Below the pieces are notes generated by a model, which did no database searches, was not told where the DNA came from, and saw nothing but the letters and a program-made list of their open reading frames with translations. 64,000 nucleotides of DNA from Flavonifractor sp963557075. Lineage in GTDB: Bacteria; Bacillota; Clostridia; Oscillospirales; Oscillospiraceae. Below, piece by piece: positions 8,763 through 16,542 of this stretch (position 1 is the stretch's first letter; the number at the start of each line of letters is the position of its first letter). Both the position numbers and the translations under genes were made by a program. The stretch lies in contig CAUWDA010000008.1 in NCBI GenBank assembly GCA_963557075.1, positions 9,888-73,887 on the forward strand, written 5' to 3'.

Positions 8763-9737
8763 TCACTTACTCTGGATGGATCCACACGATTCGATCAGGA
8801 CCCCGTCCTCCATAAACAAATTGCCGTCCAGGTAGATGGTAGGCTTTTCATAGACCAGGTCTAGATGTTGCGTGCAACTATTATTTCCACCAAAACCGGT
8901 ATTGCTACCTAGTGCAAAGTGACCTGTGCCGTAGATACCCTCATCAATCACAATGCTGCCGGTAGGTGTAGCACAGGGATTCAGCCCAATGGCAAACTCT
9001 GCCACGACTTTCCCTCCTGGCACATTTTCTACCCTCTGCCGCAGTTGATTGGCCTGATCGCCGCCGGTGATAGCTCGGGCTTCTCCATTCTGTATCTCCA
9101 GTCGGATCGGTTCAGTAAGTAAGCCCATTCCGGTACCCATCACATCTGCGATCCAAATGCCATCCATCGTTCCCTCTACTGGTGCTATATAAACCTCCAT
9201 ATCTGGGACTGCCGCCATTATACCAGGCTCCAGGCAGGTGCCCATACAGCAGTGAGACATCCGCCCACCAATGCGGAAGGTAAGCTCTGTCCCCTTTCGG
9301 GTGGTAACCCGCACCTCCTCAGCTCGGTCAAAAGCCTCCATTACGAAACGGACCCGCCCACGAAGGCCAGAGAAGTCCGCCTCCAGCGCACCATTGGTCA
9401 GCAGCTCCTCTGTTGCCTCTGTCATAGCAACTACACGGCCACCACGTTGGGTACATGCTCTTGTCGCCATGGAATAGCCTAACGTGTTGGTTGTAATGCA
9501 TAATACCACATCTGCCCGTTCCATGGCCGCAGCTATAGTCTCAGGCGGTTGTCCCTGATTCAATATGCCGTCAAAGCATACACGCTCTGGTATTACACCA
9601 ACTTCTCTACAGGCCTCATAGAGTGCTTGCTCCACTGCGGGAGGACGCCTCTCGTCCGTAATCAGAAGCACCCGTTCCTCCGGCTTTATTCCTATACAGT
9701 TCCGTATGATCCTGCGAGCTCCCTCTTGCTGATCCAT
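8763..9737 (-). CDS. M29-like aminopeptidase/metalloenzyme, first gene of the sigma-54 operon
   Basis: The 324-residue protein resembles the M29 leucyl aminopeptidase fold family, which also contains non-peptidase ring-cleaving enzymes such as NicX. Visible family-like parts are KPEERVLLITDERRPP, VRVTTRKGTELTFRIGG, VVAEFAIGLNPCATPTG followed by IVIDEGIYGTGHFALGSNTG, and the C-terminal HLDLVYEKPTIYLDGNLF. Acidic and histidine residues in the last two could bind metal. The ATG at 9737 has AGGGAGGAG six bases upstream; an ATG 21 bases earlier would place that signal inside the gene. It is transcribed from the sigma-54 promoter at 9801-9815. Likely roles are releasing an amino acid from an imported conjugate or opening a precursor; this is inference. 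Confidence 0.72.
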   Translation of the reverse strand: MDQQEGARRIIRNCIGIKPEERVLLITDERRPPAVEQALYEACREVGVIPERVCFDGILNQGQPPETIAAAMERADVVLCITTNTLGYSMATRACTQRGGRVVAMTEATEELLTNGALEADFSGLRGRVRFVMEAFDRAEEVRVTTRKGTELTFRIGGRMSHCCMGTCLEPGIMAAVPDMEVYIAPVEGTMDGIWIADVMGTGMGLLTEPIRLEIQNGEARAITGGDQANQLRQRVENVPGGKVVAEFAIGLNPCATPTGSIVIDEGIYGTGHFALGSNTGFGGNNSCTQHLDLVYEKPTIYLDGNLFMEDGVLIESCGSIQSK

Positions 9738-9800
9738 ACCATTCTCCTCCCTTCCCATTCAGCGTTATCCCTGTATCTGTATCCTCTGCCCAGGTTAATT

Positions 9801-9815
9801 GCAAGTCATGTGCCA
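9801..9815 (-). promoter_or_regulatory. Sigma-54 (-24/-12) promoter of the TRAP/desulfhydrase operon
   Basis: The minus strand reads TGGCACATGACTTGC, an exact match to TGGCAC-N5-TTGC with the -24 GG and -12 GC elements ten bases apart. It lies 64 bases upstream of the first operon gene and directly opposite a gene for a GAFTGA-containing activator. Confidence 0.93.
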
Positions 9816-9891
9816 AGTTCTTTTCTTCCGCAATATGTCGTCGCATCTGTCTATAACACTAATTTTTTCTTGGTTTTTCCTTTTTCATCCA

Positions 9892-9908
9892 AAGAATCTC
9901 TGATTCTT
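9892..9908. promoter_or_regulatory. Candidate enhancer site for the sigma-54 activator
   Basis: Interrupted palindrome AAGAATC-TCT-GATTCTT, about 85 bases upstream of the -24 element, the usual distance for enhancer sites of sigma-54 activators. Binding by the adjacent regulator is inferred. Confidence 0.55.
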
Positions 9909-9909
9909 C

Positions 9910-9938
9910 TTTTCAATTGGTCCTATTTATGTTATAAT
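9910..9938 (+). promoter_or_regulatory. Putative sigma-A promoter of the regulator
   Basis: -35 TTTTCA at 9910-9915, 17-base spacer, consensus -10 TATAAT at 9933-9938, and a ribosome site GAGGTGG ahead of the ATG at 9967. The -35 is weak, in keeping with a regulated promoter. Confidence 0.6.
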
Positions 9939-9954
9939 AGGTCACCAATTGGTC
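9914..9954. promoter_or_regulatory. Paired CAATTGGTC direct repeats around the regulator promoter
   Basis: CAATTGGTC occurs at 9914-9922 and again at 9946-9954, exactly 32 bases apart (about three helical turns), on either side of the regulator's -10 element. Each contains the palindrome CAATTG. They could serve as further enhancer sites or as autoregulatory operators. Confidence 0.5.
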
Positions 9955-9966
9955 GAGGTGGTTTTA

Positions 9967-12069
9967 ATGGGCAAAAAGAAACTTGCAGTCATCACACTGG
10001 CTAAGGCTGTCGCTCAGTTTTATGTCCGACAGCTCAATAGTCTGTTTGGAAGCCGGACCGATGTAGTATCATATAATTTTGAAGACAGCTCCGCTTTTCA
10101 TATCCAGCCTGCTGATTTGTATGTCGTTTCCACCAGTGCATCCGAGAGCTACCAAGATGCCCAAAAGTGGATCCCACAAGGCAGCTCTTTCATCATCTCC
10201 AACATTACTATCACCAAATACGCACTGAAGCAACTCCTCACTCTGCCCCGAGGGACCCGAGCACTGTTGGTCAACTTAAACTTAAAGATGGCGCTGGAGG
10301 TTATTGCCGATCTACACCATCTGGGTGTCAACAATATTGAATTTATCCCGTTCTATCCCTTTGCTGATCCAGTTCTGGATGTAGATCTCGCCATTACTCC
10401 AGATGAGCTGCGCTATGTACCTGCTCATATCAAGCGGGTCATTAACCTGGGACAGCGAACCTTCGACGCTTCTACCATTGCCGAGATCGCCATCAAACTG
10501 TCCTGTGAAGACCTATTGGATACCGATGTTTTCCAAGCCTATTACCGGACCTTACCCACAACCAACTATAGTCTGGACCACCTATTTACTAAATCTTCTC
10601 ATCTGGAAAGCCAGTTCGACCTGCTGTTAAGTATTCTGGATGTGGGTGTGATCGGTGTAGACCACCGGAATATCGTCTTTGCCTGTAACAGGACGGCAGG
10701 AGAACTCATAGGCACCGACTCCGGCTCTGCGGTAGGGAGTGATGCGGCCACCATTTGCCCCTTTCTTCCTTTCGATTCCTGCAGTAAAAGCCGTACAGAG
10801 ATTCGTGCGCGCTTAATCCGCTTCAACGGGCGAAATATCAATGTCAGCCTCTCCCCTATTGTGCGTCGTGGCACCTATTTGGGTGCGTTTGCTATTATAC
10901 AGGACTTTACTGTAGAAGAGAATAAACAACACAAACTCCGTACTCAGCTAATAGACCGGGGGCATCGTGCCCGCTATACCTTTGATGATATCGTGGGAGC
11001 CTGTCCTGCCATGCTGGAAATAAAAAAACTGGCACAAAAAATGGCACAAACAGATTTGCCAATTCTGATCACTGGCGAGAGTGGCACAGGAAAGGAGTTG
11101 TTCGCCCAAGCAATTCACAACAGTTCCCCCAGACGTGAAGAACCTTTTGTCGCCGTCAACTGCGCCTCCATCCCAGACTCTCTCCTGGAAAGCGAACTCT
11201 TCGGCTATGAAGAAGGCGCCTTTACTGGCGCAAAAAAGGGTGGCAAGTTGGGTCTATTTGAGTTCGCCCACCGGGGAACTCTTCTACTGGATGAAATTGA
11301 GTGCATGAGTTTAAATCTACAGGTAAAACTGCTACGGACCATTCAGGAAAAAGAGGTCATGCGTGTAGGCGGGCACAAGGTCATACCTGTAGATGTCCGA
11401 CTCATCGCCATCAGCAATATCGATCCTGAAGAAATGATACAGGAGAAGACCTTCCGCAAGGATCTGTTCTACCGTCTAAATACCCTGCCCCTCTCCATTC
11501 CACCGCTGCGAGAGCGGGAAGGAGATATTCCTCTTCTGATCCAGGCCATCCAGCGCACTTTGAACAGTTCCTTTACTCTAACAGATGAGGCCATGGATGT
11601 ATTCCTTCACCACCCATATCCCGGAAATATACGTGAACTACGCAACTATCTGGAATATCTGTCCTGTCTCGGCGGAAACACGATTACCTATGACGCTCTC
11701 CCGGTTCCCTTGAAAAAAAGCTGGGAACAACATAGATCCGCTTTACTTTCTTCCCCTTTAATAGAGTCCACACCACAATCTTCCACCTTTCCCCGCACTG
11801 ACGGAGCATACACAGATGATGATCTCTTTCTCCTCGGCCAATTGGCCGAGACCGCTGGGGCTATACAGGGTCTGGGGCGGGCAGCTCTGAAGGCGGCAGC
11901 CAAAACCGCCGGAATCTTTCTCTCAGATAACGAAATCCGTGCCTCCTTGCACCGATTAGAACAGTTAGGGCTGGTCAAAATTGGGCGCGGACGCCAAGCA
12001 ACTAGAATTTCTGCCGCTGGTCTTTCTCTGTACCAACAGCTCTGTTCATCCAGCCAACTACCTCTTTGA
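9967..12069 (+). CDS. Sigma-54-dependent transcriptional activator (N-terminal sensor, PAS, AAA+, C-terminal winged HTH)
   Basis: The 700-residue protein should bind enhancer DNA and use ATP to open sigma-54 RNA polymerase complexes. An N-terminal domain of about 200 residues resembles PrpR-type sensors. A PAS-like domain at roughly 215-320 follows (LLLSILDVGVIGVDHRNIVF). The AAA+ domain has Walker A GESGTGKE near 370, the sigma-54 contact motif GAFTGA at 417-422, and LLDEIE as Walker B. The C-terminus is unlike the common Fis helix: it looks like a winged helix (NEIRASLHRLEQLGLVKIGRG). The start is the ATG at 9967, not the TTG 18 bases earlier, because of ribosome-site spacing. It is divergent from the operon it most likely controls. 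Confidence 0.93.
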   Translation: MGKKKLAVITLAKAVAQFYVRQLNSLFGSRTDVVSYNFEDSSAFHIQPADLYVVSTSASESYQDAQKWIPQGSSFIISNITITKYALKQLLTLPRGTRALLVNLNLKMALEVIADLHHLGVNNIEFIPFYPFADPVLDVDLAITPDELRYVPAHIKRVINLGQRTFDASTIAEIAIKLSCEDLLDTDVFQAYYRTLPTTNYSLDHLFTKSSHLESQFDLLLSILDVGVIGVDHRNIVFACNRTAGELIGTDSGSAVGSDAATICPFLPFDSCSKSRTEIRARLIRFNGRNINVSLSPIVRRGTYLGAFAIIQDFTVEENKQHKLRTQLIDRGHRARYTFDDIVGACPAMLEIKKLAQKMAQTDLPILITGESGTGKELFAQAIHNSSPRREEPFVAVNCASIPDSLLESELFGYEEGAFTGAKKGGKLGLFEFAHRGTLLLDEIECMSLNLQVKLLRTIQEKEVMRVGGHKVIPVDVRLIAISNIDPEEMIQEKTFRKDLFYRLNTLPLSIPPLREREGDIPLLIQAIQRTLNSSFTLTDEAMDVFLHHPYPGNIRELRNYLEYLSCLGGNTITYDALPVPLKKSWEQHRSALLSSPLIESTPQSSTFPRTDGAYTDDDLFLLGQLAETAGAIQGLGRAALKAAAKTAGIFLSDNEIRASLHRLEQLGLVKIGRGRQATRISAAGLSLYQQLCSSSQLPL

Positions 12070-12127
12070 ACTCGATAATCGGCAGGCTGATCATCGTCTG
12101 GTAAGCATCAAATTTAACCGCGTACGA

Positions 12128-12165
12128 AAAGTCCGCCATCTCCATGTGCAGAGATGGCGGACTTT
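12128..12165. terminator. Terminator-like hairpin after the regulator
   Basis: Perfect 15-bp arms (AAAGTCCGCCATCTC at 12128-12142 and its complement at 12151-12165) around CATGTGCA. There is no long T-run on the plus strand; TTTTC follows on the minus strand. Confidence 0.7.
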
Positions 12166-12228
12166 AGCTCCGCTTTCCAGATACGTATACAGCAGCAGAA
12201 AAATACCGACTAATTCCTGTGCATTTAA

Positions 12229-12270
12229 AAATGGGAGCGTTGCAGTTTTTATTCTGCACCGCTCCCATTT
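12229..12270 (-). terminator. Terminator after cinA
   Basis: Arms AAATGGGAGCG (12229-12239) and CGCTCCCATTT (12260-12270), with an inner TGCAG/CTGCA pairing. On the minus strand it ends in TTTTTAAA, directly downstream of the cinA stop at 12273. Confidence 0.82.
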
Positions 12271-12272
12271 GC

Positions 12273-13529
12273 TTATTTCAACTCCAGACCGGAGAGATAG
12301 CGTCGGGCCAGGTCGAAGCCGTGGCTGGCGGCGATATGGCGGATGCGCTCCCGGCCCATGGACAGGTCCACCCGGCGGACCCAGGTGCCGTCGGGAGTGG
12401 CCAGGCCGATGAAGACCAGCCCCACCGGGTTCCCCCGCTCGTCGGGGTCCGGGCCAGCCACGCCGGTGGTAGAGATGGCCAAATCGCAGCCCAGCACCCG
12501 CCGGGCCCCCTCCGCCATCGCCCGCGCCGTCGGCTCACTGACAGCGCCGTACCGGTCCAGCAGGCCCTGGTCCACCCCCAGCACCGCATGCTTCACCTCG
12601 GTGGCGTAGCTGACCACGCCGCCCCGGAACACAGAGGACACTCCGGCCAGGTCGGTCATCCGCTTGGCCACCAGGCCGCCGGTGCAGCTCTCCGCCGTAC
12701 CCAGAGTGAGCCCCTTCTCCTTCAGCAGAGCAAAGACCACCGCCTCCAGGGAGGGGACATCCACCCCGTAGATCAGCGGGCCGAAGTGGGCCTTCAGCTC
12801 CTCTACCACCGGGTCGGCCAGGGCATAGGCCGCCGCCTCATCGGCGGCATGGGCAGTGACCCGCAGCTCGCACTCCCCCTCCTTGGCGTAGGGCGCCAGA
12901 GTGGGGTTGGTCATGGCGTTCATCTTCTCCCGCAGTTGGGACTCCATGGTCGACTCCCCAATCCCGAAAAGCTTCAGGGTGCGGGACACGATGACCCCGT
13001 CGGACAGCTCCCGCAGGTAGGGCACCACCCGATGGGTAAACATGGCCCTGCATTCCCGGGGCGGCCCGGGGAGCATGATGACCCGGACGCCGCCCTCCTC
13101 AAAGGCTGCGCCGGGGGCGGTGCCCCAGTCGTTGTCCAGCACGGTGCAGCCCTCGGGCAGCATAGCCTGCTGGTAGTTGTTGTCCGTCATGGGGCGCGTG
13201 GGATGGATGCGCTTGAAATAGGCCTCGATCCGCCGGGCGGAGGGCTGGTGGAACACCAGTTTCCTGCCGAAGCAGTCCGCCAGCACATTTTTGGTCAGAT
13301 CGTCGCAGGTGGGACCCAGGCCTCCGGTGGTGATGATGATATCCGCCCGGGTCCGGGCCAGCTCGACCGCCGCCCGCAGCCGGGCCGGATTGTCTCCCAC
13401 CACGGTGTGATAGTAGACGTTGATGCCCAGAGCACTCAGCCCCTGGGACAGCATCTGGGCATCGGTGTTGGCGATGTTGCCCAGCAACAGCTCGGTTCCA
13501 ACTGCGATCAGTTCGGCTGTATAAGACAT
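12273..13529 (-). CDS. cinA: CinA-family protein (competence/damage-inducible; ADP-ribose pyrophosphatase / NMN deamidase type)
   Basis: CinA proteins join an N-terminal molybdopterin-binding-like domain with pyrophosphatase activity to a C-terminal pyridine-nucleotide (NMN) deamidase domain, and some are competence-linked. This 418-residue protein has both. The N-domain begins AELIAVGTELLLGNIANTDA and contains IIITTGGLGPTCDD. The C-domain has TAESCTGGLVAKRMTDLAG and FRGGVVSYATEVKHAVLGV, including the catalytic-type serine of ESCTGG. The ATG at 13529 is preceded by AGGAGG. A second, broken copy of its first 21 codons lies just upstream at 13661-13741, separated by palindromic repeats. Confidence 0.95.
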   Translation of the reverse strand: MSYTAELIAVGTELLLGNIANTDAQMLSQGLSALGINVYYHTVVGDNPARLRAAVELARTRADIIITTGGLGPTCDDLTKNVLADCFGRKLVFHQPSARRIEAYFKRIHPTRPMTDNNYQQAMLPEGCTVLDNDWGTAPGAAFEEGGVRVIMLPGPPRECRAMFTHRVVPYLRELSDGVIVSRTLKLFGIGESTMESQLREKMNAMTNPTLAPYAKEGECELRVTAHAADEAAAYALADPVVEELKAHFGPLIYGVDVPSLEAVVFALLKEKGLTLGTAESCTGGLVAKRMTDLAGVSSVFRGGVVSYATEVKHAVLGVDQGLLDRYGAVSEPTARAMAEGARRVLGCDLAISTTGVAGPDPDERGNPVGLVFIGLATPDGTWVRRVDLSMGRERIRHIAASHGFDLARRYLSGLELK

Positions 13530-13560
13530 GGTAAAGACCTCCTATCGCCAACACCGGCAC

Positions 13561-13677
13561 CGGCGGCTAATGCCGCCGTAAATGCGCAGCGCAGCGAAGC
13601 ATTTCCGCAGGGCGGATCCATTCCGCCCGAGGATGGGAAAGACATGGGGTCCCCGCGGAATCAATGATTCCGTGGGG
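13561..13677. repeat. Cluster of four palindromes between cinA and its relic
   Basis: Consecutive inverted repeats: CGGCGGC-TAAT-GCCGCCG (13561-13578), AAATGC with GCATTT (13580-13604), GGGCGG with CCGCCC (13610-13628), and GGAATC-AAT-GATTCC inside CCCC/GGGG (13651-13677). No coding sequence is visible. It resembles the palindrome cluster beside nifJ. Confidence 0.75.
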
Positions 13678-13741
13678 CATTGGCGATGTTGCCCAGCAAA
13701 AGTTCCGTACCGACTGCGATCAGTTCGGCAGTGTGGGACAT
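13661..13741 (-). pseudogene. Duplicated, truncated 5' end of cinA
   Basis: The minus strand encodes MSHTAELIAVGTELLLGNIA and six more residues before a stop at 13661. The first 21 residues differ from functional CinA (MSYTAELIAVGTELLLGNIA...) at one position. A ribosome site (AAAGGAAG) is also present. Sequence identity ends inside the 13651-13677 palindrome. It is a relic, or at most a 26-residue peptide. Confidence 0.75.
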
Positions 13742-13775
13742 GGGGAAGCACTTCCTTTGTTGAGGATAGAGGAAC

Positions 13776-13796
13776 GGGCGGGGATAAACCCCGCCC
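13776..13796. repeat. GC-rich REP-like hairpin
   Basis: GGGCGGGG-ATAAA-CCCCGCCC, an 8-bp perfect stem embedded in intergenic sequence downstream of thiI, followed by CTACCGG. From memory, this form recurs in intergenic DNA of gut Clostridia. It may also act as the thiI transcript end. Confidence 0.6.
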
Positions 13797-13872
13797 CTAC
13801 CGGTTTTAGGTTGTCACGCCTTGCACGCCTCGCAGTCGGGTCGGCCTCCCTGCTCGGCGGCTCATCGCTTCT

Positions 13873-15039
13873 TTAAACTTGAATGCGCTCGATGCCGTCC
13901 ACGGCGGCCTTCACCAGGCCCTCCACATCCAGGGCCGCTTCGGCGGCCTCCAGCTCGCCCAGCACCGGGCGGAGACGGGGATGGCGGGGGGTAAAGACGG
14001 TGCAGCAGTCCTCGTAGGGCAGGATAGAGGTCTCAAAGGTGTTGATCTTGCGGGCGATGCGCACGATCTCCTCCTTATCCATACCCACCACAGGGCGCAG
14101 GATGGGCAGGGAGCAGACGGCGGTGGTGGCCCGCATGGCCTCCATGGTCTGGCTGGCCACCTGGCCCAGGCATTCGCCGGTGACGATGGCTCCGGCGCCG
14201 CACCGGGCGGCCACCGCCTCGGCGATCCGCATCATGAACCGGCGCATGAGGACGGTGAACAGCTCCTCGGGGCACTTGCGCCTTAACTCCTCCTGAATGG
14301 CGGTAAAGGGCACCACATGGACGGTAAGCCGTCCGCACCAGGGGGTGAGCAGCTTGGCCAGGTCCAGCACCTTCTGCTTGGCCTCCTCCGAGGTATAGGG
14401 GTAGGAGAAAAAGTGGACCATCTCCAGGGCGATGCCCCGCTTGGCGATCATCCAGGAGGCCACGGGGGAGTCGATGCCGCCGGAGAGCAGGCTCACCGCC
14501 CGGCCGCCCACGCCCACCGGCAGACCGCCGGCACCCGGCTCGGGATCAGCGTGGACATAGGCGGCATAGTCCCGCACCTCCAGATAGACGGTGAGCTCCG
14601 GATGGTGTACATCCACCTTCAGGTTGGGGTACCTCTCGTCCAGCTCGCCCCCCACGTACTGGGACAGCTGGATGGAGGTCATGGGGAAGCTTTTGTCCGC
14701 CCGCTTGGACTCCACCTTGAAGGTCTTGGCGGCGGCCAGCTTGTCCCCCAGATACTCAATGGCAGTCTGGAGCATGACGTCGGCGTCCTTCTCGCAGGCC
14801 CGGGCCCGGCTGAGCCCCACCACGCCAAAGAGCTTGGTCATGGCCTCCCAGGCCCCGTCCAGATCGCAGTCGTCATTTTTGGGCTCCACATACATGGTGG
14901 ACTGCTTGGAGTACACTTTGAAATCGCCGTGGGGCCGCAGGCGGCGCTTGGCGTTGGCAATGAGGCGGTCTTCAAAGGTGCGGCGGTTCAGGCCCTTCAG
15001 GACCAGCTCGCCCAGCTTCAGCAGAATGATCTCGTTCAT
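13873..15039 (-). CDS. thiI: tRNA 4-thiouridine synthetase ThiI (short form, no rhodanese domain)
   Basis: ThiI adenylates and thiolates U8 of tRNA and can supply sulfur for thiazole synthesis. The 388-residue protein has the N-terminal ferredoxin-like region (EIILLKLGELVLKGLNRRTF), a THUMP domain at about residues 60-165, and the PP-loop SGGIDSPVASWMIAKRG. The family C-terminal region LPYEDCCTVFTPRHP is present. It lacks the C-terminal rhodanese domain of E. coli ThiI, as is usual in Firmicutes, so sulfur transfer probably uses a partner desulfurase not seen here. The start ATG has GAGGAA upstream. A consensus promoter lies at 15080-15108. Confidence 0.95.
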   Translation of the reverse strand: MNEIILLKLGELVLKGLNRRTFEDRLIANAKRRLRPHGDFKVYSKQSTMYVEPKNDDCDLDGAWEAMTKLFGVVGLSRARACEKDADVMLQTAIEYLGDKLAAAKTFKVESKRADKSFPMTSIQLSQYVGGELDERYPNLKVDVHHPELTVYLEVRDYAAYVHADPEPGAGGLPVGVGGRAVSLLSGGIDSPVASWMIAKRGIALEMVHFFSYPYTSEEAKQKVLDLAKLLTPWCGRLTVHVVPFTAIQEELRRKCPEELFTVLMRRFMMRIAEAVAARCGAGAIVTGECLGQVASQTMEAMRATTAVCSLPILRPVVGMDKEEIVRIARKINTFETSILPYEDCCTVFTPRHPRLRPVLGELEAAEAALDVEGLVKAAVDGIERIQV

Positions 15040-15079
15040 GGTGATTCCTCTTTCAGTACAAATTCATATAATCGATAGC

Positions 15080-15108
15080 ATTATAGCGAAATCCGGGTGA
15101 AATGTCCA
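15080..15108 (-). promoter_or_regulatory. Promoter of thiI
   Basis: Minus strand: -35 TGGACA (15108-15103), 17-base spacer, -10 TATAAT (15085-15080), about 40 bases before the thiI start. Confidence 0.75.
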
Positions 15109-15138
15109 GAAAAACGGGCCGTTCCTCCTAAAAAGAAA

Positions 15139-15168
15139 GAGGACTGCCGCACTTGTGCAGCAGTCCTC
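15139..15168 (-). terminator. Terminator after ychF
   Basis: GAGGACTGC pairs with GCAGTCCTC, with an inner GCAC/GTGC. The minus strand continues into TTTCTTTTT. It separates ychF from thiI. Confidence 0.82.
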
Positions 15169-15193
15169 CCGTTATCCCTGCCCGTCCGCAGGC

Positions 15194-16303
15194 TTACACA
15201 TTGAAGCGGAACAGGACGATGTCCCCGTCCTTCATCACATACTCCTTGCCCTCCGAGCGCACCAGGCCCTTTTCTTTAGCGGCAGTCATAGAGCCGCAGG
15301 CCATCAGGTCGTCAAAGTTGACCACCTCGGCCCGGATGAAGCCCCGCTCGAAATCGGTATGGATCTTACCGGCGGCCTGGGGCGCCTTGGTGCCCCTTTT
15401 GATGGTCCAGGCCCGGCACTCGTCCTCGCCGGAGGTGAGGAAGGAGATGAGACCCAGCAGAGCATAGCTGGCCTTGATGAGCCGGTCCAGACCGGACTCG
15501 GCGATGCCCAGATCGTCCAGGAACATCTTCTTCTCGTCGCCGTCCAGCTCGGCGATCTCGGCCTCCAGCTTGGCGCACACGGGAATCACCTGGGCGCCCT
15601 CCTTGGCGGCCAGATCCTCCACGATCTTGTAGTAGGCGTTGCTGTGGCAGTCGGCAAAGCCGTCCTCATCCAGGTTGGCGGCATAGATGATGGGCTTGAG
15701 GGAGAGCAGCTCGGCGGTGGCGATGATGGCCGCGTCGTCCTCATCGCAGTCGAAGGACCGGGCGGAGTTGCCGTCGTTGAGCCAGCTCTTCAGGGCGGTG
15801 AACACCTCCACCTCCCGCAGGTACTTCTTGTCCCCCTTGGCGGCCTTCTGGGCCTTGTCGATGCGGCGCTCCACCATCTCCACGTCGGCCATGATGAGCT
15901 CGATGTCGATGACGCCGATGTCCCCGGCGGGGTCCACCGGCACGTTGGTGCTGGTGTCGGCCACCACGTGCATGATGTTCTCGTCGTCGAAGCAGCGCAC
16001 CACATGGACGATGGCGTCGCACTCCCGGATGTTGGCCAGGAACTTGTTGCCCAGACCCTGGCCCTGGCTGGCCCCCTTGACCAGACCGGCGATGTCCACG
16101 AATTCCACCACAGCGGGGGTGGTCTTCTTGGGGTGATACATCTCGGTCAGGGCGTCCAAACGGTGGTCGGGCACCGTCACCACGCCCACGTTGGGGTCGA
16201 TGGTGCAGAAGGGATAGTTGGCGCTCTCAGCGCCGGCGTTGGTGATGGCGTTGAAAAGGGTCGATTTGCCCACGTTGGGCAGGCCCACGATACCTAATTT
16301 CAT
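15194..16303 (-). CDS. ychF: Redox-regulated ATPase YchF (Obg-like)
   Basis: YchF is a ribosome-associated, ATP-preferring member of the Obg family, linked to stress and translation. The 369-residue protein has G1 GLPNVGKST, the DPNVGVV segment, G3 DIAGLVKGASQGQGLGNKFL, and a C-terminal TGS domain (IISFLTSGEDECRAWTIKRGTKAPQAAGKIHTDFERGFIRAEV; key segments only are diagnostic). The position of the G4 motif reads NLDED rather than NKXD, which fits the altered nucleotide specificity of this family. Its promoter lies at 16340-16368 and a terminator follows, so it is probably monocistronic. Confidence 0.96.
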   Translation of the reverse strand: MKLGIVGLPNVGKSTLFNAITNAGAESANYPFCTIDPNVGVVTVPDHRLDALTEMYHPKKTTPAVVEFVDIAGLVKGASQGQGLGNKFLANIRECDAIVHVVRCFDDENIMHVVADTSTNVPVDPAGDIGVIDIELIMADVEMVERRIDKAQKAAKGDKKYLREVEVFTALKSWLNDGNSARSFDCDEDDAAIIATAELLSLKPIIYAANLDEDGFADCHSNAYYKIVEDLAAKEGAQVIPVCAKLEAEIAELDGDEKKMFLDDLGIAESGLDRLIKASYALLGLISFLTSGEDECRAWTIKRGTKAPQAAGKIHTDFERGFIRAEVVNFDDLMACGSMTAAKEKGLVRSEGKEYVMKDGDIVLFRFNV

Positions 16304-16339
16304 CGGTCAGTTACCCTCTTTCGGCATATTAGCCCAAAC

Positions 16340-16368
16340 ATTATATCCTATCGCCGAAGAAATTACAA
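16340..16368 (-). promoter_or_regulatory. Promoter of ychF
   Basis: Minus strand: -35 TTGTAA (16368-16363), 17-base spacer, consensus -10 TATAAT (16345-16340), about 37 bases before the ychF start. Confidence 0.78.
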
Positions 16369-16542
16369 GTGCCGCCGTACACCGGTATGCAGGTTGTGTT
16401 TCGGGCCCAACTGTGATACCATACAGGCAGTTCCCATGAAAAACGCCGGGGATCTCCCCGCTTTGTATCATGGTTTACATTCTTTTGTCCCATACCCTGC
16501 CATACTGAATACAAGCATTGAAGCAGCAAGGAGGCCATCCTG

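Noticed and set aside
12002..12145. A 47-codon minus-strand ORF overlapping the 3' end of the sigma-54 regulator, reading protein-like
   Set aside because: Half of it is antisense to the regulator's coding sequence, the start lies inside a terminator-like hairpin, and no ribosome site precedes it.
16304..16542. Possible T-box or leucine-attenuator leader before ilvE
   Set aside because: No T-box consensus, no antiterminator/terminator pair and no leucine-rich peptide were found in the gap.
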